Below, piece by piece: positions 53,501-64,000 of a stretch of 64,000 nt of DNA (within the stretch, counting starts at the first letter, position 1; every line of letters starts with the position of its first letter). The position numbers and the translations under genes are program-made. The stretch is taken from the NCBI GenBank assembly GCA_964034945.1, contig OZ035960.1, forward strand, positions 82,398,148 to 82,462,147, read 5' to 3'. The notes under the pieces are model-generated. The model saw only the letters and a program-made list of their open reading frames with translations, had not been told where the DNA came from and ran no database searches. The stretch is from Chrysopilus asiliformis. Its lineage: Eukaryota > Arthropoda > Insecta > Diptera > Rhagionidae.

Positions 53501-56500
53501 TGTCAGTCTGTCAGTCTGTCAGTCTGTCAGTCTGTCAGTCTGTCAGTCTGTCAGTCTGTCAGTCTGTCAGTCTGTCAGTCTGTCAGTCTGTCAGTCTGTC
53601 AGTCTGTCAGTCTGTCAGTCTGTCAGTCTGTCAGTCTGTCAGTCTGTCAGTCTGTCAGTCTGTCAGTCTGTCAGTCTGTCAGTCTGTCAGTCTGTCAGTC
53701 TGTCAGTCTGTCAGTCTGTCAGTCTGTCAGTCTGTCAGTCTGTCAGTCTGTCAGTCTGTCAGTCTGTCAGTCTGTCAGTCTGTCAGTCTGTCAGTCTGTC
53801 AGTCTGTCAGTCTGTCAGTCTGTCAGTCTGTCAGTCTGTCAGTCTGTCAGTCTGTCAGTCTGTCAGTCTGTCAGTCTGTCAGTCTGTCAGTCTGTCAGTC
53901 TGTCAGTCTGTCAGTCTGTCAGTCTGTCAGTCTGTCAGTCTGTCAGTCTGTCAGTCTGTCAGTCTGTCAGTCTGTCAGTCTGTCAGTCTGTCAGTCTGTC
54001 AGTCTGTCAGTCTGTCAGTCTGTCAGTCTGTCAGTCTGTCAGTCTGTCAGTCTGTCAGTCTGTCAGTCTGTCAGTCTGTCAGTCTGTCAGTCTGTCAGTC
54101 TGTCAGTCTGTCAGTCTGTCAGTCTGTCAGTCTGTCAGTCTGTCAGTCTGTCAGTCTGTCAGTCTGTCAGTCTGTCAGTCTGTCAGTCTGTCAGTCTGTC
54201 AGTCTGTCAGTCTGTCAGTCTGTCAGTCTGTCAGTCTGTCAGTCTGTCAGTCTGTCAGTCTGTCAGTCTGTCAGTCTGTCAGTCTGTCAGTCTGTCAGTC
54301 TGTCAGTCTGTCAGTCTGTCAGTCTGTCAGTCTGTCAGTCTGTCAGTCTGTCAGTCTGTCAGTCTGTCAGTCTGTCAGTCTGTCAGTCTGTCAGTCTGTC
54401 AGTCTGTCAGTCTGTCAGTCTGTCAGTCTGTCAGTCTGTCAGTCTGTCAGTCTGTCAGTCTGTCAGTCTGTCAGTCTGTCAGTCTGTCAGTCTGTCAGTC
54501 TGTCAGTCTGTCAGTCTGTCAGTCTGTCAGTCTGTCAGTCTGTCAGTCTGTCAGTCTGTCAGTCTGTCAGTCTGTCAGTCTGTCAGTCTGTCAGTCTGTC
54601 AGTCTGTCAGTCTGTCAGTCTGTCAGTCTGTCAGTCTGTCAGTCTGTCAGTCTGTCAGTCTGTCAGTCTGTCAGTCTGTCAGTCTGTCAGTCTGTCAGTC
54701 TGTCAGTCTGTCAGTCTGTCAGTCTGTCAGTCTGTCAGTCTGTCAGTCTGTCAGTCTGTCAGTCTGTCAGTCTGTCAGTCTGTCAGTCTGTCAGTCTGTC
54801 AGTCTGTCAGTCTGTCAGTCTGTCAGTCTGTCAGTCTGTCAGTCTGTCAGTCTGTCAGTCTGTCAGTCTGTCAGTCTGTCAGTCTGTCAGTCTGTCAGTC
54901 TGTCAGTCTGTCAGTCTGTCAGTCTGTCAGTCTGTCAGTCTGTCAGTCTGTCAGTCTGTCAGTCTGTCAGTCTGTCAGTCTGTCAGTCTGTCAGTCTGTC
55001 AGTCTGTCAGTCTGTCAGTCTGTCAGTCTGTCAGTCTGTCAGTCTGTCAGTCTGTCAGTCTGTCAGTCTGTCAGTCTGTCAGTCTGTCAGTCTGTCAGTC
55101 TGTCAGTCTGTCAGTCTGTCAGTCTGTCAGTCTGTCAGTCTGTCAGTCTGTCAGTCTGTCAGTCTGTCAGTCTGTCAGTCTGTCAGTCTGTCAGTCTGTC
55201 AGTCTGTCAGTCTGTCAGTCTGTCAGTCTGTCAGTCTGTCAGTCTGTCAGTCTGTCAGTCTGTCAGTCTGTCAGTCTGTCAGTCTGTCAGTCTGTCAGTC
55301 TGTCAGTCTGTCAGTCTGTCAGTCTGTCAGTCTGTCAGTCTGTCAGTCTGTCAGTCTGTCAGTCTGTCAGTCTGTCAGTCTGTCAGTCTGTCAGTCTGTC
55401 AGTCTGTCAGTCTGTCAGTCTGTCAGTCTGTCAGTCTGTCAGTCTGTCAGTCTGTCAGTCTGTCAGTCTGTCAGTCTGTCAGTCTGTCAGTCTGTCAGTC
55501 TGTCAGTCTGTCAGTCTGTCAGTCTGTCAGTCTGTCAGTCTGTCAGTCTGTCAGTCTGTCAGTCTGTCAGTCTGTCAGTCTGTCAGTCTGTCAGTCTGTC
55601 AGTCTGTCAGTCTGTCAGTCTGTCAGTCTGTCAGTCTGTCAGTCTGTCAGTCTGTCAGTCTGTCAGTCTGTCAGTCTGTCAGTCTGTCAGTCTGTCAGTC
55701 TGTCAGTCTGTCAGTCTGTCAGTCTGTCAGTCTGTCAGTCTGTCAGTCTGTCAGTCTGTCAGTCTGTCAGTCTGTCAGTCTGTCAGTCTGTCAGTCTGTC
55801 AGTCTGTCAGTCTGTCAGTCTGTCAGTCTGTCAGTCTGTCAGTCTGTCAGTCTGTCAGTCTGTCAGTCTGTCAGTCTGTCAGTCTGTCAGTCTGTCAGTC
55901 TGTCAGTCTGTCAGTCTGTCAGTCTGTCAGTCTGTCAGTCTGTCAGTCTGTCAGTCTGTCAGTCTGTCAGTCTGTCAGTCTGTCAGTCTGTCAGTCTGTC
56001 AGTCTGTCAGTCTGTCAGTCTGTCAGTCTGTCAGTCTGTCAGTCTGTCAGTCTGTCAGTCTGTCAGTCTGTCAGTCTGTCAGTCTGTCAGTCTGTCAGTC
56101 TGTCAGTCTGTCAGTCTGTCAGTCTGTCAGTCTGTCAGTCTGTCAGTCTGTCAGTCTGTCAGTCTGTCAGTCTGTCAGTCTGTCAGTCTGTCAGTCTGTC
56201 AGTCTGTCAGTCTGTCAGTCTGTCAGTCTGTCAGTCTGTCAGTCTGTCAGTCTGTCAGTCTGTCAGTCTGTCAGTCTGTCAGTCTGTCAGTCTGTCAGTC
56301 TGTCAGTCTGTCAGTCTGTCAGTCTGTCAGTCTGTCAGTCTGTCAGTCTGTCAGTCTGTCAGTCTGTCAGTCTGTCAGTCTGTCAGTCTGTCAGTCTGTC
56401 AGTCTGTCAGTCTGTCAGTCTGTCAGTCTGTCAGTCTGTCAGTCTGTCAGTCTGTCAGTCTGTCAGTCTGTCAGTCTGTCAGTCTGTCAGTCTGTCAGTC

Positions 56501-59500
56501 TGTCAGTCTGTCAGTCTGTCAGTCTGTCAGTCTGTCAGTCTGTCAGTCTGTCAGTCTGTCAGTCTGTCAGTCTGTCAGTCTGTCAGTCTGTCAGTCTGTC
56601 AGTCTGTCAGTCTGTCAGTCTGTCAGTCTGTCAGTCTGTCAGTCTGTCAGTCTGTCAGTCTGTCAGTCTGTCAGTCTGTCAGTCTGTCAGTCTGTCAGTC
56701 TGTCAGTCTGTCAGTCTGTCAGTCTGTCAGTCTGTCAGTCTGTCAGTCTGTCAGTCTGTCAGTCTGTCAGTCTGTCAGTCTGTCAGTCTGTCAGTCTGTC
56801 AGTCTGTCAGTCTGTCAGTCTGTCAGTCTGTCAGTCTGTCAGTCTGTCAGTCTGTCAGTCTGTCAGTCTGTCAGTCTGTCAGTCTGTCAGTCTGTCAGTC
56901 TGTCAGTCTGTCAGTCTGTCAGTCTGTCAGTCTGTCAGTCTGTCAGTCTGTCAGTCTGTCAGTCTGTCAGTCTGTCAGTCTGTCAGTCTGTCAGTCTGTC
57001 AGTCTGTCAGTCTGTCAGTCTGTCAGTCTGTCAGTCTGTCAGTCTGTCAGTCTGTCAGTCTGTCAGTCTGTCAGTCTGTCAGTCTGTCAGTCTGTCAGTC
57101 TGTCAGTCTGTCAGTCTGTCAGTCTGTCAGTCTGTCAGTCTGTCAGTCTGTCAGTCTGTCAGTCTGTCAGTCTGTCAGTCTGTCAGTCTGTCAGTCTGTC
57201 AGTCTGTCAGTCTGTCAGTCTGTCAGTCTGTCAGTCTGTCAGTCTGTCAGTCTGTCAGTCTGTCAGTCTGTCAGTCTGTCAGTCTGTCAGTCTGTCAGTC
57301 TGTCAGTCTGTCAGTCTGTCAGTCTGTCAGTCTGTCAGTCTGTCAGTCTGTCAGTCTGTCAGTCTGTCAGTCTGTCAGTCTGTCAGTCTGTCAGTCTGTC
57401 AGTCTGTCAGTCTGTCAGTCTGTCAGTCTGTCAGTCTGTCAGTCTGTCAGTCTGTCAGTCTGTCAGTCTGTCAGTCTGTCAGTCTGTCAGTCTGTCAGTC
57501 TGTCAGTCTGTCAGTCTGTCAGTCTGTCAGTCTGTCAGTCTGTCAGTCTGTCAGTCTGTCAGTCTGTCAGTCTGTCAGTCTGTCAGTCTGTCAGTCTGTC
57601 AGTCTGTCAGTCTGTCAGTCTGTCAGTCTGTCAGTCTGTCAGTCTGTCAGTCTGTCAGTCTGTCAGTCTGTCAGTCTGTCAGTCTGTCAGTCTGTCAGTC
57701 TGTCAGTCTGTCAGTCTGTCAGTCTGTCAGTCTGTCAGTCTGTCAGTCTGTCAGTCTGTCAGTCTGTCAGTCTGTCAGTCTGTCAGTCTGTCAGTCTGTC
57801 AGTCTGTCAGTCTGTCAGTCTGTCAGTCTGTCAGTCTGTCAGTCTGTCAGTCTGTCAGTCTGTCAGTCTGTCAGTCTGTCAGTCTGTCAGTCTGTCAGTC
57901 TGTCAGTCTGTCAGTCTGTCAGTCTGTCAGTCTGTCAGTCTGTCAGTCTGTCAGTCTGTCAGTCTGTCAGTCTGTCAGTCTGTCAGTCTGTCAGTCTGTC
58001 AGTCTGTCAGTCTGTCAGTCTGTCAGTCTGTCAGTCTGTCAGTCTGTCAGTCTGTCAGTCTGTCAGTCTGTCAGTCTGTCAGTCTGTCAGTCTGTCAGTC
58101 TGTCAGTCTGTCAGTCTGTCAGTCTGTCAGTCTGTCAGTCTGTCAGTCTGTCAGTCTGTCAGTCTGTCAGTCTGTCAGTCTGTCAGTCTGTCAGTCTGTC
58201 AGTCTGTCAGTCTGTCAGTCTGTCAGTCTGTCAGTCTGTCAGTCTGTCAGTCTGTCAGTCTGTCAGTCTGTCAGTCTGTCAGTCTGTCAGTCTGTCAGTC
58301 TGTCAGTCTGTCAGTCTGTCAGTCTGTCAGTCTGTCAGTCTGTCAGTCTGTCAGTCTGTCAGTCTGTCAGTCTGTCAGTCTGTCAGTCTGTCAGTCTGTC
58401 AGTCTGTCAGTCTGTCAGTCTGTCAGTCTGTCAGTCTGTCAGTCTGTCAGTCTGTCAGTCTGTCAGTCTGTCAGTCTGTCAGTCTGTCAGTCTGTCAGTC
58501 TGTCAGTCTGTCAGTCTGTCAGTCTGTCAGTCTGTCAGTCTGTCAGTCTGTCAGTCTGTCAGTCTGTCAGTCTGTCAGTCTGTCAGTCTGTCAGTCTGTC
58601 AGTCTGTCAGTCTGTCAGTCTGTCAGTCTGTCAGTCTGTCAGTCTGTCAGTCTGTCAGTCTGTCAGTCTGTCAGTCTGTCAGTCTGTCAGTCTGTCAGTC
58701 TGTCAGTCTGTCAGTCTGTCAGTCTGTCAGTCTGTCAGTCTGTCAGTCTGTCAGTCTGTCAGTCTGTCAGTCTGTCAGTCTGTCAGTCTGTCAGTCTGTC
58801 AGTCTGTCAGTCTGTCAGTCTGTCAGTCTGTCAGTCTGTCAGTCTGTCAGTCTGTCAGTCTGTCAGTCTGTCAGTCTGTCAGTCTGTCAGTCTGTCAGTC
58901 TGTCAGTCTGTCAGTCTGTCAGTCTGTCAGTCTGTCAGTCTGTCAGTCTGTCAGTCTGTCAGTCTGTCAGTCTGTCAGTCTGTCAGTCTGTCAGTCTGTC
59001 AGTCTGTCAGTCTGTCAGTCTGTCAGTCTGTCAGTCTGTCAGTCTGTCAGTCTGTCAGTCTGTCAGTCTGTCAGTCTGTCAGTCTGTCAGTCTGTCAGTC
59101 TGTCAGTCTGTCAGTCTGTCAGTCTGTCAGTCTGTCAGTCTGTCAGTCTGTCAGTCTGTCAGTCTGTCAGTCTGTCAGTCTGTCAGTCTGTCAGTCTGTC
59201 AGTCTGTCAGTCTGTCAGTCTGTCAGTCTGTCAGTCTGTCAGTCTGTCAGTCTGTCAGTCTGTCAGTCTGTCAGTCTGTCAGTCTGTCAGTCTGTCAGTC
59301 TGTCAGTCTGTCAGTCTGTCAGTCTGTCAGTCTGTCAGTCTGTCAGTCTGTCAGTCTGTCAGTCTGTCAGTCTGTCAGTCTGTCAGTCTGTCAGTCTGTC
59401 AGTCTGTCAGTCTGTCAGTCTGTCAGTCTGTCAGTCTGTCAGTCTGTCAGTCTGTCAGTCTGTCAGTCTGTCAGTCTGTCAGTCTGTCAGTCTGTCAGTC

Positions 59501-61852
59501 TGTCAGTCTGTCAGTCTGTCAGTCTGTCAGTCTGTCAGTCTGTCAGTCTGTCAGTCTGTCAGTCTGTCAGTCTGTCAGTCTGTCAGTCTGTCAGTCTGTC
59601 AGTCTGTCAGTCTGTCAGTCTGTCAGTCTGTCAGTCTGTCAGTCTGTCAGTCTGTCAGTCTGTCAGTCTGTCAGTCTGTCAGTCTGTCAGTCTGTCAGTC
59701 TGTCAGTCTGTCAGTCTGTCAGTCTGTCAGTCTGTCAGTCTGTCAGTCTGTCAGTCTGTCAGTCTGTCAGTCTGTCAGTCTGTCAGTCTGTCAGTCTGTC
59801 AGTCTGTCAGTCTGTCAGTCTGTCAGTCTGTCAGTCTGTCAGTCTGTCAGTCTGTCAGTCTGTCAGTCTGTCAGTCTGTCAGTCTGTCAGTCTGTCAGTC
59901 TGTCAGTCTGTCAGTCTGTCAGTCTGTCAGTCTGTCAGTCTGTCAGTCTGTCAGTCTGTCAGTCTGTCAGTCTGTCAGTCTGTCAGTCTGTCAGTCTGTC
60001 AGTCTGTCAGTCTGTCAGTCTGTCAGTCTGTCAGTCTGTCAGTCTGTCAGTCTGTCAGTCTGTCAGTCTGTCAGTCTGTCAGTCTGTCAGTCTGTCAGTC
60101 TGTCAGTCTGTCAGTCTGTCAGTCTGTCAGTCTGTCAGTCTGTCAGTCTGTCAGTCTGTCAGTCTGTCAGTCTGTCAGTCTGTCAGTCTGTCAGTCTGTC
60201 AGTCTGTCAGTCTGTCAGTCTGTCAGTCTGTCAGTCTGTCAGTCTGTCAGTCTGTCAGTCTGTCAGTCTGTCAGTCTGTCAGTCTGTCAGTCTGTCAGTC
60301 TGTCAGTCTGTCAGTCTGTCAGTCTGTCAGTCTGTCAGTCTGTCAGTCTGTCAGTCTGTCAGTCTGTCAGTCTGTCAGTCTGTCAGTCTGTCAGTCTGTC
60401 AGTCTGTCAGTCTGTCAGTCTGTCAGTCTGTCAGTCTGTCAGTCTGTCAGTCTGTCAGTCTGTCAGTCTGTCAGTCTGTCAGTCTGTCAGTCTGTCAGTC
60501 TGTCAGTCTGTCAGTCTGTCAGTCTGTCAGTCTGTCAGTCTGTCAGTCTGTCAGTCTGTCAGTCTGTCAGTCTGTCAGTCTGTCAGTCTGTCAGTCTGTC
60601 AGTCTGTCAGTCTGTCAGTCTGTCAGTCTGTCAGTCTGTCAGTCTGTCAGTCTGTCAGTCTGTCAGTCTGTCAGTCTGTCAGTCTGTCAGTCTGTCAGTC
60701 TGTCAGTCTGTCAGTCTGTCAGTCTGTCAGTCTGTCAGTCTGTCAGTCTGTCAGTCTGTCAGTCTGTCAGTCTGTCAGTCTGTCAGTCTGTCAGTCTGTC
60801 AGTCTGTCAGTCTGTCAGTCTGTCAGTCTGTCAGTCTGTCAGTCTGTCAGTCTGTCAGTCTGTCAGTCTGTCAGTCTGTCAGTCTGTCAGTCTGTCAGTC
60901 TGTCAGTCTGTCAGTCTGTCAGTCTGTCAGTCTGTCAGTCTGTCAGTCTGTCAGTCTGTCAGTCTGTCAGTCTGTCAGTCTGTCAGTCTGTCAGTCTGTC
61001 AGTCTGTCAGTCTGTCAGTCTGTCAGTCTGTCAGTCTGTCAGTCTGTCAGTCTGTCAGTCTGTCAGTCTGTCAGTCTGTCAGTCTGTCAGTCTGTCAGTC
61101 TGTCAGTCTGTCAGTCTGTCAGTCTGTCAGTCTGTCAGTCTGTCAGTCTGTCAGTCTGTCAGTCTGTCAGTCTGTCAGTCTGTCAGTCTGTCAGTCTGTC
61201 AGTCTGTCAGTCTGTCAGTCTGTCAGTCTGTCAGTCTGTCAGTCTGTCAGTCTGTCAGTCTGTCAGTCTGTCAGTCTGTCAGTCTGTCAGTCTGTCAGTC
61301 TGTCAGTCTGTCAGTCTGTCAGTCTGTCAGTCTGTCAGTCTGTCAGTCTGTCAGTCTGTCAGTCTGTCAGTCTGTCAGTCTGTCAGTCTGTCAGTCTGTC
61401 AGTCTGTCAGTCTGTCAGTCTGTCAGTCTGTCAGTCTGTCAGTCTGTCAGTCTGTCAGTCTGTCAGTCTGTCAGTCTGTCAGTCTGTCAGTCTGTCAGTC
61501 TGTCAGTCTGTCAGTCTGTCAGTCTGTCAGTCTGTCAGTCTGTCAGTCTGTCAGTCTGTCAGTCTGTCAGTCTGTCAGTCTGTCAGTCTGTCAGTCTGTC
61601 AGTCTGTCAGTCTGTCAGTCTGTCAGTCTGTCAGTCTGTCAGTCTGTCAGTCTGTCAGTCTGTCAGTCTGTCAGTCTGTCAGTCTGTCAGTCTGTCAGTC
61701 TGTCAGTCTGTCAGTCTGTCAGTCTGTCAGTCTGTCAGTCTGTCAGTCTGTCAGTCTGTCAGTCTGTCAGTCTGTCAGTCTGTCAGTCTGTCAGTCTGTC
61801 AGTCTGTCAGTCTGTCAGTCTGTCAGTCTGTCAGTCTGTCAGTCTGTCAGTC
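44535..61852. repeat. GTCW array 8, 17.3 kb of 8-bp CAGTCTGT units
   Basis: The first 650 bp contain CAGCCTGT, CAGTCTAT and, at about 45147-45185, five CAGTCGGT variants. From about 45190 to 61852 I see no departure from CAGTCTGT, roughly 2,080 units. The array ends at GTC against the poly(A) of R1 copy 3. It holds no genes. Its exact length depends on how the assembly resolved it. Confidence 0.98.
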
Positions 61853-61874
61853 TTTTTTTTTTTTTTTTTTTTAT

Positions 61875-61942
61875 AGAAGGTGGAAATCTTCGAAAGATAC
61901 CGAGCGGTTATGCCGGATTCTTACCGGCTAAAACCACCTTCT
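61875..61942 (-). promoter_or_regulatory. predicted 3'-terminal RNA cloverleaf, R1 copy 3
   Basis: Third identical copy of the 68-nt structure (AGAAGGTGG and CCACCTTCT outer stem, two inner hairpins), two nucleotides before the poly(A). Confidence 0.65.
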
Positions 61943-62011
61943 TCTCCGTCCATGCACCCCGCGGGACTGCCATTTGGTATTACTTCGCGGGGCTGGTTCA
62001 GCTCTCGCTGC

Positions 62012-64000
62012 TCATCGGGTTGTGAATGCCTTTCTCAGATGCTCCTCGTCTAACAGTTTAATATGTATGGACTGCATTGTGATGTCCACAGCTTTCCAAT
62101 TCTCGTGGGACTTTATCATCTCATCTACTATATTTTCTGCAGTTATATTAGTACCGAGTGCAGCTTCCAGTGTTGTTCTTTCTGTTGCAAATCTCGGACA
62201 AGAGAATAGCACATGTTCCTGGTCTTCCATTACCCCCGTACAACTGGGGCAGTCTGGTGAGTCGTCGATACCGAAGCGGTGCAAGTATTTTCGGTACCCT
62301 CCGTGTCCAGTTAAAAACTGTGTTAGGTTGAAGCTAACGTCCCCGTGATGCCGGTTCAACCAGTTTCCTATATTTGGAATTAGCTTGTAGGTCCAGCGGC
62401 CGTTTTTCGCTCGTTCCCACTGTTCCTGCCACCGTTTTACGGACTCCTCTCGTTCCGACTTCCGCCGTTCGTTTCTGTCCAATTGTGGGTTCGCTTGTTT
62501 TCCCTTGTACAAGCGACGCGCTTCGTCTGCGAGGATGTCTATGGGGATCATTCCTGCAATCACGCACGCTGCTTGGTCTGACGTTGTTCGAAACCCGCTG
62601 CATACTCGTAGCGCGCTCAACCGGTATACAGTTCTTACTTCCTTTTGGATCACCTTGGTGCTTAGCATTGCGTTCGCCCATATTGGTGCGGCGTACAAGA
62701 TGATGGAACTAACTACTCTAGAGACTAGAAGCCTTCTGCTCTGTCGTGGACCTCCAATATTGGGCATCATCTTTGAGAGCGCGTTGCTGACTATTGATGC
62801 CTTCTCAGCTGTGTATTTTAGGTGAGGTTTAAAGTTGAGTTTTCGGTCAATCATCACCCCCAAGTATTTGATGGTATCCTTGGACTGGATTGTGTGGTTT
62901 CCTAGAGTTACGTTTATTGTCTCCCTTTTACGCCTTTTGCTGATCAGCACAGCTTCAGTTTTCTGCTCTGCTAGTTCGAGTCCAGCGGTTTGAAGCCACT
63001 GTTTTATTCGACTCATCGTTTCATTTACGTACAACTCTAGTTCATCTGTGAAGCGTGCTACCACGACAACTGCAATGTCGTCTGCGAAGCCTATGATTTT
63101 AACTTCCTCGGGTACATCTAGCTCTAGTAGTCCATTGTACATCACGTTCCACAGTAAGGGTCCGAGGACTGAGCCCTGAGGAACTCCTGCTGTGACTTTG
63201 TGCCTTTTCGGACCATCGTCCGTGTCGAAGAATAGTTCCCTTTCCGTAAAGTAGCTTCCTATGAGTCTCAATAAATAGTCTGGAATGTTCAGTTCGGATA
63301 GCGAGCTCATTATTTGGGCCCAACTCGCTGAGTTAAATGCGTTCCTAATATCCAGCGTTACAACTGCGCAATATTTTTGCGAAGCACCTTTTCCTTCAAT
63401 TGCTCGTCTAGCCAGATCGGTTACCATGCTGATGGCGTCAATTGTAGATCTCGCTTTTCGGAATCCAAACTGACGGTCTGACAAACCATGCTTTTCCTCG
63501 ATTATAGGAAGTAATCTGTTGTAAACGATTCGCTCGAGCAGTTTACCCACCGTGTCTAGTAGACATATTGGGCGGTAAGATGACGGTTCCCCCGGGCTCT
63601 TATTTGGCTTTGGTATGAGAATCAGCTTCTGTTTCTTCCAGGGCGTTGGAAATACTCCCTCTGACACACATGTATTAAATACATCCGCAAACCTGTCCGG
63701 CACAGCCTTAATCGCGAGTTTGAGAGCTTTGTTCGGGATTCCGTCTAGGCCTGGTGCCTTATTGTCCCCCAGCTTCTTGCAGGCCTCCAGCAGCTCTTCC
63801 TTCGTCACCCTGGGTATTTCATCCACCTCTAACGGGGATGGTACTTCCGTCTGAGTATTCGCACTGTGTTGAGGGAATAATGATGAAGTTATTTCCTTCA
63901 GCAAGGCGGGGCAAGTGACTTGTGGCGATCTTTTTCCTTTGACGCGTGACATAACCACTTTGTATGCACCACCCCAGGGGTCTCTGTCTGCTTCTTCGCA
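62012..64000 (-). CDS. R1-clade ORF2 reverse transcriptase, partial (open to edge)
   Basis: ORF2 polyprotein of an R1-clade non-LTR retrotransposon, which reverse-transcribes its RNA at a nicked target. The frame is open through the window edge (CEEADRDPWGGAYKV precedes the first methionine), so the start is outside. Counting from the methionine at 63958, APGLDGIPNKALK is at 68-80 and SYRPICLLDTVGKLLERI at 127-144. QFGFRKARSTIDAI is at 163-176, and motif A VVTLDIRNAF has the catalytic aspartate at 203. PQGSVLGPLLWNVMY starts at 260, and the catalytic FADD is at 291-294. Then come LAEQKTEAVLISKRRK, IKYLGVMIDRKLNFKPHLK and a C-terminal CCHC knuckle (CPSCTGVMEDQEHVLFSCP). No stop or frameshift interrupts the visible 663 codons, so this copy could be active. 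Clade assignment is from motif similarity. Confidence 0.92.
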   Translation of the reverse strand, partial: CEEADRDPWGGAYKVVMSRVKGKRSPQVTCPALLKEITSSLFPQHSANTQTEVPSPLEVDEIPRVTKEELLEACKKLGDNKAPGLDGIPNKALKLAIKAVPDRFADVFNTCVSEGVFPTPWKKQKLILIPKPNKSPGEPSSYRPICLLDTVGKLLERIVYNRLLPIIEEKHGLSDRQFGFRKARSTIDAISMVTDLARRAIEGKGASQKYCAVVTLDIRNAFNSASWAQIMSSLSELNIPDYLLRLIGSYFTERELFFDTDDGPKRHKVTAGVPQGSVLGPLLWNVMYNGLLELDVPEEVKIIGFADDIAVVVVARFTDELELYVNETMSRIKQWLQTAGLELAEQKTEAVLISKRRKRETINVTLGNHTIQSKDTIKYLGVMIDRKLNFKPHLKYTAEKASIVSNALSKMMPNIGGPRQSRRLLVSRVVSSIILYAAPIWANAMLSTKVIQKEVRTVYRLSALRVCSGFRTTSDQAACVIAGMIPIDILADEARRLYKGKQANPQLDRNERRKSEREESVKRWQEQWERAKNGRWTYKLIPNIGNWLNRHHGDVSFNLTQFLTGHGGYRKYLHRFGIDDSPDCPSCTGVMEDQEHVLFSCPRFATERTTLEAALGTNITAENIVDEMIKSHENWKAVDITMQSIHIKLLDEEHLRKAFTTR

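Larger units (their letters stand above)
61853..64000 (-). mobile_element. R1-clade retrotransposon copy 3 (subfamily A), runs off window
   Basis: Poly(A) (20 T, 61853-61872) joins the 17-kb array at GTC. The element continues past the right edge, so its 5' end, ORF1 and endonuclease cannot be judged. It is identical, as far as I compared, to copy 1 over their shared 1.47 kb, which implies recent activity of subfamily A. It is the best candidate for a full-length source element. Confidence 0.92.

Noticed and set aside
44535..61852. A CRISPR array or other prokaryotic repeat-spacer system
   Set aside because: The repeat is a pure 8-bp tandem unit without spacers, and the surroundings are insect transposons.

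Overview
This window is transposon-rich, intergenic eukaryotic DNA, almost certainly from an insect and probably a dipteran. I infer this from the DD41D-type mariner copies, the R1-clade non-LTR retrotransposons, and a dispersed repeat with a GTCY/GACR microsatellite core like the mini-me/DINE-1 elements of flies. I found no host gene, rRNA or tRNA gene that I can support. The only long intact reading frames belong to transposable elements: a hAT transposase at 9603-11396 (minus) and an R1-type reverse transcriptase that runs off the right edge (62012-64000, minus).

Region 1 (1-19.1 kb) is a nest of DNA transposons, many with readable target-site duplications (TSDs). They are a hAT MITE (1484-2142), a 150-bp foldback (2230-2380), a DD41D mariner with 133-bp inverted repeats (2837-3750), a TTA-flanked MITE (4400-4798), an old mariner interrupted by a TA-flanked MITE (7371-8433), the hAT transposase with eight 54-bp repeats abutting its stop codon (9173-11396), a three-deep nest (12865-14401), and an element inserted in inverted orientation into its own sister copy (14978-16851). 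Two non-LTR reverse-transcriptase remnants lie at 5827-6287 (minus) and 18167-19115 (plus).

Region 2 (19.2-29.2 kb) and region 4 (40.9-64 kb) are giant short-tandem arrays built from the tetramers GTCT and GTCA. Some have an 8-bp period (CAGTCTGT) and others a 12-bp period (CAGTCTGTCTGT). They total about 23 kb, including one block of 17.3 kb. Embedded in the arrays, all in the same orientation, are R1-clade retrotransposons of three diverged subfamilies. Where the 3' end is present, poly(A) joins the array at the same tetramer phase, and a 68-nt predicted cloverleaf is conserved directly before the poly(A). This looks like a site-specific retrotransposon lineage that targets GTCW arrays, analogous to TRAS/SART in TTAGG telomeric repeats or Waldo in ACAY repeats. 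It is the main candidate for an undescribed system here.

Region 3 (29.2-40.9 kb) holds copies of a dispersed repeat with internal subrepeats and a GACA core, a non-autonomous Helitron with textbook ends (30565-32539), a GC-rich inverted-repeat element (33704-34191), a 10-bp minisatellite that runs into the 8-bp array (36575-36990), a second copy of the CGTCGGC MITE (37109-37364), and about 3.3 kb of AT-rich DNA in which I recognise nothing.
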